From assembly GCF_945952055.1 (NCBI RefSeq), contig NZ_CAMFHB010000010.1, positions 1 to 64,000 on the forward strand: a stretch of 64,000 nt of DNA, written 5' to 3'. A program made the position numbers and the translations under genes. The notes beneath the pieces were generated by a model. The model did not search any database. It was given only the letters and a program-made list of their open reading frames with translations, and was not told the origin of the DNA. This DNA is from an uncultured Alsobacter sp. (GTDB lineage Bacteria; Pseudomonadota; Alphaproteobacteria; Rhizobiales; Beijerinckiaceae). Shown piece by piece: positions 18,605 through 29,133 of this stretch. Each line of letters begins with the position of its first letter. Position 1 is the first letter of the stretch.

Positions 18605-21184
18605 TCAGGCCTGATGGGCCACGCAATAGGGCTGGTTCGAGAGATCGTCGGCGAGCCCCGGCGAGACCGAGCAGCCGTCGGGCGAGGCCACCGTGACGTA
18701 GAACTGCAGGTGCCAGGGCGAGCGGGTGTAGTCGGCCGGGATCTCGGCCGCGAAGCCGCCGGCGGCCGGCTGCATGGCCACCTTCGTCCAGCGCTCGGCC
18801 TGGTTGACGTGGCGGTAGTGCAGGACGACCTCGCCGGTCGCCGCACCGCGGGCCGTCACCTTCAGGGGCGAGCCCGCCTCGAAGGTCGCCGGCGCGTCGA
18901 TCGCGAGCGCGCCGCTCGCCACCGGCCGGCGCCCGTCGATGGCAGCGATGGCCTTCGCGACGGCCTCGTCCGGGTGCACCGTCTCGTGCGGGGCGTCGCA
19001 GCGCAGCGCCTGGATGTCGAGAAGCTCGATCTCCATCTCCTGCGTGCGCTTCTGCCAGGAGCCGCGCAGCCAGGTCTGGTTCCCGAAGGTGAGATCGTCG
19101 TGGTAGACGTCCCGCGCGATGTCGGCCGCCGAGGCCCAGGCGAGATGCGCGCGCTTCAGCTCGTTCTCGGCGCGATCCACCAGGATCGACACCTTCGACA
19201 GAAGCCACAGCTCGATCCACACCGACGCGCGGAACTTGCCGGCGAAGAAGCGGGCGATCCCCGACAGGATGCCGACGTCGATGGCGATGCGCTGCACCTC
19301 GCCCTTGTCGAAGGCCTTGCTGCGGCGGACGTCGAGAAGCGCCCGGTCGCAGCCATCGGCCATGGCCTGCAGCCAGTCGGCGACGTCGAGGGGCGTGTAG
19401 CGCGGGTCGATGCGACCGGCGTGCAGGGCCTCGGCATATTCGCGCGGGCTCGAGAAAAGCTGCATGTCGAAGGTCGGCGCGTTGCCGAAGCGCACCGGCC
19501 CTTCCATGTCCTGGCCGTAGGGTCGCCGCGTGCCGACCGGCGAGATCGGCAGGTTGGCGTAGATCTCGGGCCAGTAGTGGTTGTTGGACGCCGACGGCGC
19601 GTGGGTCAGGCTCACCAGCGGCAGCACGCGGCTCGCCAGCGCCAGCGCCGTCTCGCAGGCGTCCGCGGCGTCGCCGCAGGTGGCGCGCAGATGCCGCATC
19701 CAGCCGTCGCGCGGGGCTTCGGGGTTGTAGAGGCCGCGGCCCCAGACGCGGTACTGGTAGGCGAACTTCTGCCAGTCCCATTTCGTGGCGAGACCCTGCT
19801 TCTGGTAGTGGAAGCGCTGGCCGGGAATGCCCGTCCCCATGCGCCCCTTCCAGGAGTTCGGCTCCAGCAGTTCGACGCCCTCGGCGCCGCAGAAGATCGA
19901 CAGGCGGCCATAGCCGGCCGAAAGGGCCGGGTCGCCCCACATCAGCACGCGCTGCGTCCCCTGCCAGATGCGGAAGACGACCTTCCAGTCCTTCTGCTTG
20001 GGCAGCAGGTCGCCGTAGCTGTAGCGCAGGAACTTGCGGGAGCCTTCGCTGAGCTGCTCGCGCTGGCTCCTGGCCACCGGCGGCGGGTACTCCTTCTCGC
20101 GGATCGCCGACTGGTGGTACGGCAGTCCCCAGTGCTCGCCCATGTATTTGGGCGTCGTCGCGATCGGCATGCCGCTGTCGCGCGCGATGCCGATGACCTC
20201 GTGGTCGAGCCCCTTGCCGTGCATGTCGATCTCGACCGGCCGACCCGCCGCGGCGACGCCGGCGAAGGCCTCCTTCCAGAAGGGATAGTCGCCCTCCGGG
20301 ATGCCGCCCTCGACATGGACGCGGAAGGTGAGGCCCTTGATCTCCGGCACCTGCTTCAGCAGATGCGTGAGCGCGTCGCGGCAATAGGGCGCGAGGTTGG
20401 CGTCGCTGATGCCGTCGAGGTGATGCCAGGCCTTGGGCACGTCGGCGAAGTCGTAGCGCTGCGTCCACAGCGCCAGGTGGAAGTCGATGCCGCGCCGGGC
20501 CGTCTCGCGGGCGATGAACTTCAGCGTCTCCAGGTTTCCGTCGCGCTCCTCCGGGGTGAGGTCCTTCACGGAGACCTGGTAGCCGGGCAGGTCGAACAGG
20601 AACGGGTAGGGGAAGTAGAAGTAGACGTCGGAGATGTAGTTGTTGTGATAGGGATAATTGTACCCCATGCCGAGCGTCAGGTTGAACCGGTTGTAGCGCT
20701 GCGTCGCGAGCATCGAGAGATACTCGTGCCAGAACTGCCGGTCGTGGAACCAGCTCTTGTCCTCCTGCTCCGAGCAGAACAGGCGCGCGATGCAGCGCAC
20801 CCTTGCCGAAGGCTTTTCGACGAGCGGCAGGTCGGGGCCGAAGAGCGGCGCGCCGGGCTCGTGGTGCGCCACGCGGTCGGCGAGTTCGGTGAGCGCGTAG
20901 ACGAGCCCGCGCTCGTCGCGCCCCCAGGCCAGGATGCCGCCGGCATTCGGCAAGAGCGCGAGGGATTCCGCGGCGTCGGGGAGCGTGACGCCCGCCGACT
21001 GCGCGGCGCCGGCCGCGGCGGCATCGTCGGCGACGGCAACGGAGACGCCCGGGCCATCGGCGCCCGATCCTACGCCGATGCGCTTGAGGGCGCGCCGCAG
21101 CTCCTCGGCGGCCCAGGCGACCGGCGAGCCCGCCGGGAAGCTGGCGGCTGGGATGTTCACGGACATGGAGGCGGGCAGGGTCAT
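18605..21184 (-). CDS. Large glycosidase-like protein (alpha-glucuronidase / GH20b-type N-terminal domain)
   Basis: Protein of 859 residues with no signal peptide, so it acts in the cytoplasm. The N-terminal 130 residues (AAEELRRALKRIG, GRDERGLVYALTELADRV) resemble the small alpha/beta domain found before the catalytic barrel of alpha-glucuronidases and hexosaminidases. The middle has barrel-like features rich in aromatic residues (MGYNYPYHNNYISDVYFYFPYP, FHLALWTQRYDF, RVHVEGGIPEGDYPFW), and the C terminus has a beta domain. The exact family was not recognised. The start at 21184 is preceded by a LacI-type operator 237 bases upstream. It leads a two-gene operon with the GHL6-like protein and likely degrades the imported substrate. 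Confidence 0.7.
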   Translation of the reverse strand: MTLPASMSVNIPAASFPAGSPVAWAAEELRRALKRIGVGSGADGPGVSVAVADDAAAAGAAQSAGVTLPDAAESLALLPNAGGILAWGRDERGLVYALTELADRVAHHEPGAPLFGPDLPLVEKPSARVRCIARLFCSEQEDKSWFHDRQFWHEYLSMLATQRYNRFNLTLGMGYNYPYHNNYISDVYFYFPYPFLFDLPGYQVSVKDLTPEERDGNLETLKFIARETARRGIDFHLALWTQRYDFADVPKAWHHLDGISDANLAPYCRDALTHLLKQVPEIKGLTFRVHVEGGIPEGDYPFWKEAFAGVAAAGRPVEIDMHGKGLDHEVIGIARDSGMPIATTPKYMGEHWGLPYHQSAIREKEYPPPVARSQREQLSEGSRKFLRYSYGDLLPKQKDWKVVFRIWQGTQRVLMWGDPALSAGYGRLSIFCGAEGVELLEPNSWKGRMGTGIPGQRFHYQKQGLATKWDWQKFAYQYRVWGRGLYNPEAPRDGWMRHLRATCGDAADACETALALASRVLPLVSLTHAPSASNNHYWPEIYANLPISPVGTRRPYGQDMEGPVRFGNAPTFDMQLFSSPREYAEALHAGRIDPRYTPLDVADWLQAMADGCDRALLDVRRSKAFDKGEVQRIAIDVGILSGIARFFAGKFRASVWIELWLLSKVSILVDRAENELKRAHLAWASAADIARDVYHDDLTFGNQTWLRGSWQKRTQEMEIELLDIQALRCDAPHETVHPDEAVAKAIAAIDGRRPVASGALAIDAPATFEAGSPLKVTARGAATGEVVLHYRHVNQAERWTKVAMQPAAGGFAAEIPADYTRSPWHLQFYVTVASPDGCSVSPGLADDLSNQPYCVAHQA

Positions 21185-21290
21185 GGCTGGACTCCGGAAT
21201 GCGAGGCGGCCGGTCGGTCGGGGTGCGGGGAGGGGGGTGGCGCCTGCGGCGCGCCTGAAACCGTGGCGTTGGGGCTCCAACTCTCCGCCG

Positions 21291-21376
21291 TCCTGGCCGG
21301 GCTTGGCCCGGCCATCCACGACTTCGGTATGGCCCCGGCAAAGTCGTGGGTGCCCGGGCCAAGCCCGGGCATGACG
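21291..21376. repeat. REP-like palindromic intergenic element, copy 2
   Basis: Same design as copy 1: GGCCGGGCTTGGCCCGGCCA, then TCCACGACTT, a variable centre, then AAGTCGTGGGTGCCCGGGCC and AAGCCCGGGCATGACG. It lies between the glycosidase-like operon and the ABC ATPase gene, on the upstream side of the glycosidase gene, between that gene and its operator. Confidence 0.85.
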
Positions 21377-21420
21377 TGCGGAGGGAGGGAGCGAACGGAA
21401 CAGACGAATGCTGGCAGACA

Positions 21421-21432
21421 GGTAGCGCTACC
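21421..21432 (-). promoter_or_regulatory. LacI-family operator, site 2
   Basis: Perfect 12-bp palindrome GGTAGCGCTACC, identical to the site at 27017. It lies in the 288-base gap upstream of the glycosidase-like operon (start 21184) and 41 bases beyond the stop of the upstream ATPase gene. It would let the same regulator control the enzymes independently of the transporter. No good -35/-10 pair is obvious around it. Confidence 0.6.
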
Positions 21433-21472
21433 ATCCAACCGCGAGCGGAACTGTCCCACCGTCCCCATGGCC

Positions 21473-22491
<1,019 letters not shown>

Positions 22492-22495
<4 letters not shown>

Positions 22496-23472
22496 GCGGC
22501 GTCCTCCCCGGCGGCGGCATAGCAGGCGGCTCTCTGGCCGGCCGCAATGTCGAAGAGGGGCGGTTTGGCGGTGAGGCAGACGGGCATGCGGCGCGGGCAA
22601 CGGTCGTAGAAGTCGCAGCCGGGCCCGCGGTCCTGCGGGGAGGGGACCGAGCCCGGAATCTGGTAGAGGCGCCGGCCGTCGTTGCCGCTGGTCGGGATCG
22701 AGCGCAGCAGGCCTTCGGTGTAGGGGTGCGCCGGCCGCTCGAAGATGGTGGCGACGTCGGCGCTCTCCACCACGCGGCCGCAATACATGACGATGACGCG
22801 GTCGGCGATGTCGGAGATGACGCCGAGGTCGTGCGAGATGAGCACGATCGCCGTGTTGAACTGCTCGCGCAGGCGTCGCATCAGGTCCAGCACCTGCGCC
22901 TGGATGGTGACGTCGAGCGCCGTCGTCGGCTCGTCGGCGATCAGCACCTTCGGGTTGCAGGCGAGCGCCATGGCTATCATCACGCGCTGGCGCATGCCGC
23001 CGGAGAATTCGTGCGGATAGGAGCCGAGCCGCTCCTCCGGCCGCGGGATGCCGACGAGGCTGAGCATCTCGATGACCCGCTCGCGGCGGCGTGCCGCGTC
23101 CATGGGCTCGTGCAGGAGCAGCGTCTCGGCGATCTGGTCGCCGATGGTCATCACCGGGTTCAGCGAGCTCATCGGCTCCTGGAACACCATGGCGAGATCC
23201 TTGCCGCGGATCGTGCGCATGGCGTCGAGCGGCAGGTCGAGGAGATTGCGGCCTTCGAGCTCCACGCGCCCCGACAGGATGCGTCCGGGCTCGGGGACGA
23301 GCCGCATCATGGCGAGCGAGGTCATGCTCTTGCCCGACCCCGACTCGCCGACGATGCCGATGCACTCGCCGGCGGCGAGGTCGAAGCCGATGCCGTCGAC
23401 GACCTTCAGCGGCGCGTCTCCCGGGCCGAAGGCGATGGTGAGGTCGCTGACGCTGAGGACGGGCTTGCTCAT
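22492..23472 (-). CDS. Dpp/Opp-type ABC transporter ATP-binding protein (DppD-like), operon 2
   Basis: ATPase of 326 residues with Walker [10 protein letters not shown]-loop [12 protein letters not shown], signature [10 protein letters not shown], Walker [13 protein letters not shown], and a C-terminal oligo_HPY block ending in cysteines ([14 protein letters not shown]). Starts at 23472, overlapping the permease stop by four bases. It is the counterpart of the gene at 9741-10745 and shares most motif blocks with it. Confidence 0.92.
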
Positions 23473-24359
23473 GCGCGGGTCTCGGGATCGAGCACGTCGC
23501 GCACCGCGTCGCCGATCATGTTGAAGGCGAGCACGGTGATGGTGATGGCCACGCCCGCGCTGACGATCGGCCAGGCCGAGCCGTACATGTTGGAGAGCCC
23601 GTCGCGGATGATGTTGCCCCAGCTCGCCTGCGGCGGCTGCGTGCCCATGCCGAGGAAGCTCAAGGTCGCCTCGAGCCGGATGGCGGTGGCGATCCACAGC
23701 GTCAGCACCACCACCACCGGGCCGGCGATGTTGGGCAGGATGTGGCGCAGGATGATGCGGAAGTGGCTCACGCCGCCCGCGACCGCGGCCTCGACGAAGG
23801 GCTCGTGGCGCAGCGACAGTGTGGAGGCGCGCGCGATGCGGGCGAAGCGCGGGGCGAACGCGATGGTCAGCACCGCCACCATGGACCAGAAGCCCGAGCT
23901 CAGCGCCGCCGCCACGAGGATGCCGAGCAGCAGGGCCGGGAAGGCGAGCAGCAGGTCCACCACGCGGCCGAGGAGGCGGTCCGGCCAGCCGCCGAAATAG
24001 CCGCCGATGAGGCCCAGCGTCGTGCCGATGAGGGCGGCCAGCGCCGGCGACAGCAGCCCCAGGACCAGCGAGGTGCGGGCGCCGAAGATGATGCGCGAGA
24101 GCACGTCGCGGCCGAACTGGTCGGTGCCGAGCCAATGGTCGGCGGACGGCTGTTCGTTCACCGACAGCAGGCTCTGCTCCACCGGGTCGTAGGGCGCGAT
24201 GACGGGTGCGAAGACCGCGATCACCACGATGGCGACGAGGACGACGAAGAAGAACAGCGTCAGAGGCTCATGGACGATGTTGCGCCAGAGCTGGCCGAGC
24301 ACGCCCTCGGGCGGCGCGCGGCGTGCGATGGGGGCGGGGGCGTCGGTGGCGGCGGTCAC
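23469..24359 (-). CDS. Dpp/Opp-type ABC transporter permease (DppC-like), operon 2
   Basis: Inner-membrane permease of 296 residues. The GTG at 24359 overlaps the upstream permease stop as GTGA, which is why it was preferred to codons further up that lie inside the neighbouring gene. After a cytoplasmic tail rich in Ala/Pro comes the first helix ([20 protein letters not shown]), then YDPVEQ...[15 protein letters not shown] and a BPD_transp_1 domain. Closely parallels the permease at 10742-11617. Confidence 0.9.
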   Translation of the reverse strand: MTAATDAPAPIARRAPPEGVLGQLWRNIVHEPLTLFFFVVLVAIVVIAVFAPVIAPYDPVEQSLLSVNEQPSADHWLGTDQFGRDVLSRIIFGARTSLVLGLLSPALAALIGTTLGLIGGYFGGWPDRLLGRVVDLLLAFPALLLGILVAAALSSGFWSMVAVLTIAFAPRFARIARASTLSLRHEPFVEAAVAGGVSHFRIILRHILPNIAGPVVVVLTLWIATAIRLEATLSFLGMGTQPPQASWGNIIRDGLSNMYGSAWPIVSAGVAITITVLAFNMIGDAVRDVLDPETRA

Positions 24360-25294
24360 GACACCTCTCCCACGCGCGGGTCGACCAGGGTGTAGATGAT
24401 GTCCATCGCGAGGTTCACGAGGACGACGAAGAGGGAGAAGACGACGATGCCGGCCTGGATCACGGGATAGTCGCGGGTCTCGATGGCGCCGACCAGCATG
24501 CTGCCGAGCCCCGGCCGGCCGAAGATGAGCTCGATGGCGACCGATCCCGACAGCGTCGACAGGATGCTGAGCCCGAGCCCCGTGATGACCGGCAGCAGCG
24601 CGTTGCGCAGGGCGTGGCGGTACACGACGCGGCGCTCGCTGGCGCCCTTGGCGCGCGCGGTGCGGACATAGTCCTTCCGCGCGACCTCCAGCAGCGACGA
24701 CCGGGTGAGGCGGCTGACGAAGGCCGCCTTGATGAGACCCAGCGCGAGGGCAGGCAGGAACAGGTGCCACATGCGGCTCGTGAAGCCGTCACCGCCGCCG
24801 TTGATGGGGAACCAGCCGAGGTCGAGCGCGAAGACGATGAGGAGCACGGCGCCGAGGAAGAAGTCCGGCACGGCGTAGCCGACCAGCGAGAAGATGCGCG
24901 AGCCCGAGTCGATGGCCTTGCCGCGGTTCACCGCCGAGGCGACGCCGACGGGAATCGCGATCACCGTGCCGATCATCGTCGCCGCGATGGTGAGCTCGAC
25001 CGTGTAGGGCAGGTTCAGCTTGACGAGCTGCGCGACCGAGAAGTTGTTGGCGAACGAGTTGCCGAAGTTGAACGTCGCCGAGTTGATCAGGAACGAGACG
25101 TATTGCTGCCAGATCGGCAGGTCGAGGCCGATCTTGCGGCGGAACTCGGCGAGCTGCTCCTGCGTCGCGTGCTCGCCCAGTACCGCCAGGGCCGGATCGC
25201 CCGGCAGGATGCGCATGGCGATGAAGACCAGCGTCAGCACCAGCAGAAGCGTGGGGACGGCGTCGATGAGACGCCGTGCGATGGTCATGCCCAT
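24356..25294 (-). CDS. Dpp/Opp-type ABC transporter permease (DppB-like), operon 2
   Basis: Permease of 312 residues, exactly the length of its counterpart in operon 1 and sharing long blocks with it (VPTLLLVLTLVFIAMRILPGDPALAVLGEHATQ pattern, LGWFPINGGGDGF, EAA loop ERRVVYRHALRNALLP). Six helices predicted. Two in-frame ATG codons lie close together (25294 and 25288). It follows the binding-protein gene by 24 bases. Confidence 0.92.
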   Translation of the reverse strand: MGMTIARRLIDAVPTLLLVLTLVFIAMRILPGDPALAVLGEHATQEQLAEFRRKIGLDLPIWQQYVSFLINSATFNFGNSFANNFSVAQLVKLNLPYTVELTIAATMIGTVIAIPVGVASAVNRGKAIDSGSRIFSLVGYAVPDFFLGAVLLIVFALDLGWFPINGGGDGFTSRMWHLFLPALALGLIKAAFVSRLTRSSLLEVARKDYVRTARAKGASERRVVYRHALRNALLPVITGLGLSILSTLSGSVAIELIFGRPGLGSMLVGAIETRDYPVIQAGIVVFSLFVVLVNLAMDIIYTLVDPRVGEVS

Positions 25295-25318
25295 GGGACT
25301 GCCTTGCCGGAGCGGCGT

Positions 25319-26926
25319 TCAGGCGATGGTGGCCTTGTAGAGCGGCCAGAACGCGTACCCGCCCTTCACCTCGTAGCCGAGCTTCACCTTGGGATCGCGC
25401 ACGATGAGGTAGCCGTTCGTGCTGATCGGGATCAGCGGCAGGTCTTCCATCACCTTCTTCTCGGCCCGCTGGATGATGGCGAGGCGCTTGTTGAAGTCGG
25501 GCTCGTTGCCGGCCTCGTCGAGGATTTGGTCGATGCCGGGGATCAGCACGCCATAGTGCGAGTAGTTGGTGCCGCCGCTGCCGTCCGCCTTCACCTCGGA
25601 GGATTTCGCCAGGTTGTCCCCCAGCGGCAGGGCCGGGACGGGCGGATAGGCGGACGAGTTCTGCGGAAGGGTGTTCATGTCCTTCCGGTTGTTGGCATGA
25701 AAGGTGGTGTGGTCGATGACCTGCATGTTGATGGTCACGCCCACCTTGCGCATGAGCTCCTGCACGATGAGCATCACGGACTTGTAGTCCTCGCGCTGGC
25801 TCGTATAGGCCTCCATGGCGAAGCCGTTCGGGAAGCCGGCTTCGGCGAGCAGCGCCTTGGCCTTGGCCGGGTCGAAGGCGTAGCGCAGTTCGGCCGGCAC
25901 CTGCTCGGTGGTCAGGCCGCCGGGGAAGCCCGGAGCATTCAGGCCCCAGGTGCGCCTGCTGATCGGCGCCATGGCCTTGGCGATGGCATCGCGGTCGATG
26001 GCATGGGCGAAAGCGCGGCGCACGCGGATGTCGTCGAGGGGCTTCCTCGACATGTTGAAATGCATCGTGAACAGGCTGCCCGGCGCCGCGACGTCGAACT
26101 GCAGGCTCGGGTTCTTCTGCTGAATGGATTGCGTCCAGCCCGGCGCGCGCACGCCCTCGATCATGTGCACCGTGCCCGACAGCAGCGCCAGCGTGCGCGC
26201 CGTCGTGTCGAGGATGTACATGACGTGCAGGTTCTTGGTCGCGGCCTTACCGCCCCACCAGGTGGCGTTGGCGGTCATCATGATCCCCTTGGAGGGATCG
26301 GGATCGAGGCTCACGAACTCGTAAGGCCCCGTGCCGATGGGATCGCGGCCGATGTTCTCGCCTTTTTCCGTCACGGCCTTCTTCGACAGGATCACGCAGG
26401 AATAATCCTGGATCGTGCCGCCGATGAAGAGCGGGTCGGGGGTCTTGAGGCTGACGACGACGGAGTATTTCCCGTTCGCCTTCACCTCGGCGATGTTGTC
26501 GAACAGGGCCCGGTTGCCACCGCCCGCCTTGGGATCACCGGCACGCTGCAGGCTGAAGACGACGTCCTCCGACGTCATCTCGCCGTAGCCCTTGTGGAAC
26601 TGCACGCCCTCGCGCAGCTGGAAGGTCCAGGTCTTGGCGTCGGGCGACATCGTCCAGCTCTTGGCGAGCTGTGGCACGAACTCCTCGGGCTTCGTGGCGA
26701 AGGTGCCGGGAGGCGAGGTCACGAGCACGTCGTGGATGTGGGTGATCGACCAGTTGTCCGCGCCCTGGATGGAGGCCGCCGGATCGAGAGTCCGGTTGCC
26801 GCGCGCTGCGAAGGCGATGCGGATCGTGTCGCTGGGGGCCTGCTGTGCGCCGGCCTGCGAAGCGTAGCCCGCCGCGGCGACTGCCGACGCGGTCGTGGCC
26901 ATGAAGCTGCGCCTGGTGAGCACCAT
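25319..26926 (-). CDS. ABC transporter substrate-binding protein, family 5, Tat signal, operon 2
   Basis: Periplasmic receptor of 535 residues of the DppA/OppA type (SBP_bac_5). The N terminus MVLTRRSFMATTASAVAAA is a clear twin-arginine signal with cleavage near AGAQQ. AAGGAGGA lies 5 bases before the ATG at 26926, which fixes this start. Blocks shared with the first receptor include PDAKTWTF, GYGEMTSEDVVF, PIGTGPYEF and DTTARTLALLSG. First gene of the second transporter operon, behind the perfect LacI-type operator at 27017. Ligand unknown; context suggests an oligosaccharide or glycoside. Confidence 0.92.
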   Translation of the reverse strand: MVLTRRSFMATTASAVAAAGYASQAGAQQAPSDTIRIAFAARGNRTLDPAASIQGADNWSITHIHDVLVTSPPGTFATKPEEFVPQLAKSWTMSPDAKTWTFQLREGVQFHKGYGEMTSEDVVFSLQRAGDPKAGGGNRALFDNIAEVKANGKYSVVVSLKTPDPLFIGGTIQDYSCVILSKKAVTEKGENIGRDPIGTGPYEFVSLDPDPSKGIMMTANATWWGGKAATKNLHVMYILDTTARTLALLSGTVHMIEGVRAPGWTQSIQQKNPSLQFDVAAPGSLFTMHFNMSRKPLDDIRVRRAFAHAIDRDAIAKAMAPISRRTWGLNAPGFPGGLTTEQVPAELRYAFDPAKAKALLAEAGFPNGFAMEAYTSQREDYKSVMLIVQELMRKVGVTINMQVIDHTTFHANNRKDMNTLPQNSSAYPPVPALPLGDNLAKSSEVKADGSGGTNYSHYGVLIPGIDQILDEAGNEPDFNKRLAIIQRAEKKVMEDLPLIPISTNGYLIVRDPKVKLGYEVKGGYAFWPLYKATIA

Positions 26927-27016
26927 GACGTCCTCCTTGATGTCCGTCCCGAGAGCCTGCGCCGTCATCGGCGGGCGTTGTCTGCACGTCTCAGATCACG
27001 CGTGCGTTTCATTCAC

Positions 27017-27028
27017 GGTAGCGCTACC
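27017..27028. promoter_or_regulatory. LacI-family operator, site 3, in the divergent promoter region
   Basis: Perfect palindrome GGTAGCGCTACC between the divergent receptor gene (start 26926) and regulator gene (start near 27171). On the minus strand a consensus TTGACA (27042-27037) is followed 16 bases later by TACCGT (27020-27015), so the palindrome fills the spacer and overlaps the -10 of the transporter promoter. A bound repressor would block RNA polymerase. The regulator gene next to it is the obvious candidate to bind, and may control itself too. Confidence 0.7.
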
Positions 27029-27170
27029 ATCGCGCCTGTCAAGCAGCCATCGGCGCTCTTGCGCCGCATGCAAGCCATGTGATTTCTGTCGGGCTCCGGG
27101 TGGGATCCGGGCCAGGGAGGACGAGGTCATTCGCAAGCGTCGCGACATCGGGGCAGGTGAGGTCGAGGCT

Positions 27171-28274
27171 GTGCGCCGCCCGCGCAAGAGCCGCGGTGAT
27201 GGACGTCCGACCATCGCGGACGTGGCGGCCCGCGCGGGGGTGGGCGCCATCACGGTGTCGCGCGCCCTGCGCAATCCGGCTCAGGTCTCCGCGACCCTGC
27301 GGGCGCTGATCGACGAGGCCGTGCGCGAGCTCAACTATGTGCCCGACCTGCATGCCCGGGCGCTGGCCTCGACACGCACGGACGTGCTCGCCGTCCTGGT
27401 GCCCTCGCTCTCCCACACCGTGTTCACCGACGTCCTGCGCGGGATCTACGACGGGGTCGATGGCACCAAGCTGCACGTCCAGCTCGGCAACACGCGCTTC
27501 GACCCGCAGGAGGAGGAACGCCTGCTCGCGGGCTTCGTCCGCCAGAAGCCGTCGGCCATCATCGTTTCGGGCGTGGACCAGACGCCGGCCTCGCGCCGCA
27601 TGCTGGAGGAGGCCGGCTGCCCGGTCGTCCAGATCATGGACGTGACCGACGATCCCATCCAGGTCGTGATCGGCTTTCGGCACCGCGAGGCCGGGCGGCG
27701 CATGACCGAGCACCTGATCCAGCAGGGCTACCGCAGCATAGCGTTCATCAGCGGCTGGATGAGCGGCCGCTCGCTGGAGCGGCTCTACGGCTACCAGGAG
27801 GCACTTGCCGCGGCAGGGCTCAGCGAGCCCTGCAAGGTGCACTCGCTGTCCAAGGACGAACTCACCGCGCTCGCCTCGCGCGCCGATTCCGGGGTGCCAC
27901 CCTTCCTGGAGTTCTCCCGGCCGAGCCTGGGGCGCGAGATGTTCCGCCGTGCCAAGGAACTGGCGCCTGGCCTCGACGCCGTGTTCTGCAACAACGACAG
28001 CCTCGCCCTCGGCGTGCTCTTCGAGTGCCATGCCCAGGGCATCCGCGTGCCGGAGGACATCGGCATCGCGGGCTTCAATGACCTCGACTTCATGGACGCC
28101 TGCTATCCCTCGCTCTCGTCGGTCCGCACGCACCGCTACCGCAACGGCTATGCGGCGGTGACCGCCGTCCGCCAGATGCTCCAGGGCAGCTACGAAGGGC
28201 CGCGCGTCGTCGATCTCGGCGTCGAGGTGATGGCGCGCCAGAGCACCCTGCGCCGGGGCCCGGACCGCGCATGA
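27171..28274 (+). CDS. LacI-family transcriptional regulator
   Basis: Repressor of 367 residues from the GTG at 27171. The N-terminal helix-turn-helix is RPTIADVAARAGVGAITVSRALRNP (about residues 14-38), followed by the hinge helix region (LNYVPDLHARALAS) and a periplasmic-binding-protein-like effector domain (about 70-350). In-frame codons upstream remain possible: a strong AGGGAGGA (27114-27121) lies 7 bases before an ATT at 27129. Divergent from the transporter operon 2 and overlapping the next gene by ATGA. It likely binds GGTAGCGCTACC and senses a sugar, but that is inferred from position. Confidence 0.85.
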   Translation: MRRPRKSRGDGRPTIADVAARAGVGAITVSRALRNPAQVSATLRALIDEAVRELNYVPDLHARALASTRTDVLAVLVPSLSHTVFTDVLRGIYDGVDGTKLHVQLGNTRFDPQEEERLLAGFVRQKPSAIIVSGVDQTPASRRMLEEAGCPVVQIMDVTDDPIQVVIGFRHREAGRRMTEHLIQQGYRSIAFISGWMSGRSLERLYGYQEALAAAGLSEPCKVHSLSKDELTALASRADSGVPPFLEFSRPSLGREMFRRAKELAPGLDAVFCNNDSLALGVLFECHAQGIRVPEDIGIAGFNDLDFMDACYPSLSSVRTHRYRNGYAAVTAVRQMLQGSYEGPRVVDLGVEVMARQSTLRRGPDRA

Positions 28275-29089
28275 CCGCGGGCGAACCGCTCACCCTGCCG
28301 CTCAGCGGTGCAACCCGCCTCTTCGTGATCGTCGGCGATCCGATCGCCCAGGTGAAATCGCCCGGCGGGATCACCCGTGGGTTCGTTCGGCGCGGCGTGG
28401 ATGCCGTCGTCGTTCCTGTGCAGGTGGCACCCTCCGATGTCGGCGCGCTGTTCCAGGCCCTCGACACCGTCAAGAACCTCGACGGGATCCTGGCCACCGT
28501 CCCGCACAAGTTCGCGGCCTTCTCCCACTGCGCCAGCACCACGCCGCGCGCGGCCGTCCTCGAGACCTGCAACATCATGCGCCGCCGCTCGGATGGTGCA
28601 TGGCACGGCGACATGGGCGACGGCGCCGGCTTTCTGGCCGCGCTCGTGCGCAAGGGGGGACGCCCCGCCGGCGCTCGGACGCTGCTCGTCGGGGCCGGCG
28701 GCGCGGGCCGCGCCATCGGTCTCGCCTTCCTCGATGCGGGGGTGTCCGACCTCGCGATCCACGACGCGGACGCTAGGCGTCGGGACGACCTCGTAGCGCT
28801 GCTGTCCGGCGTGGCGCCGGGGCGGGTCCGGGTGGGATCCGACGACCCCGCCGGCTTCGACATCGTCGCCAACGCCTCGCCGGCCGGCATGAAGCCCGGC
28901 GATCCGCTGCCCGTCCGGATCGAGCGTCTCGCGCCGTCGATGACGGTCGGCTGCGTCGTCACGGAGCCCGCCGAGACACCCCTCGTCGCCGCCGCGCGCC
29001 GGCTAGGCTGCACGGTCTCTACCGGGGTCGACATGTTCGAGGCCTCGCAGGAGGCCATCGTGGACTTCCTGTTGCACCGGGACGGCTGA
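28271..29089 (+). CDS. Shikimate/quinate dehydrogenase-like protein
   Basis: Oxidoreductase of 272 residues of the AroE fold. The substrate-binding N-terminal domain has VIVGDPIAQVKSP and the catalytic-lysine motif TVPHK (about residues 78-82). The NAD(P) domain has LLVGAGGAGRAIG (about 138-150). The usual NTDGxG segment is replaced by GDMGDGAGF, keeping the catalytic aspartate at its end. End motif TGVDMFEASQEAI is normal. It overlaps the LacI gene by four bases, so regulator and enzyme are made together. This is probably not the biosynthetic AroE but a catabolic relative; substrate unknown. Confidence 0.8.
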   Translation: MTAGEPLTLPLSGATRLFVIVGDPIAQVKSPGGITRGFVRRGVDAVVVPVQVAPSDVGALFQALDTVKNLDGILATVPHKFAAFSHCASTTPRAAVLETCNIMRRRSDGAWHGDMGDGAGFLAALVRKGGRPAGARTLLVGAGGAGRAIGLAFLDAGVSDLAIHDADARRRDDLVALLSGVAPGRVRVGSDDPAGFDIVANASPAGMKPGDPLPVRIERLAPSMTVGCVVTEPAETPLVAAARRLGCTVSTGVDMFEASQEAIVDFLLHRDG

Positions 29090-29133
29090 CATACGGCGGT
29101 TGCCGGATTGTGCTGCCTCCCTCCCTCCGCACG

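Noticed and set aside
24206..27082. Plus-strand open frame of more than 950 codons opposite transporter operon 2
   Set aside because: It spans permease and receptor genes on the other strand that have clear family motifs; its own translation is low in hydrophobic residues and has no domain.
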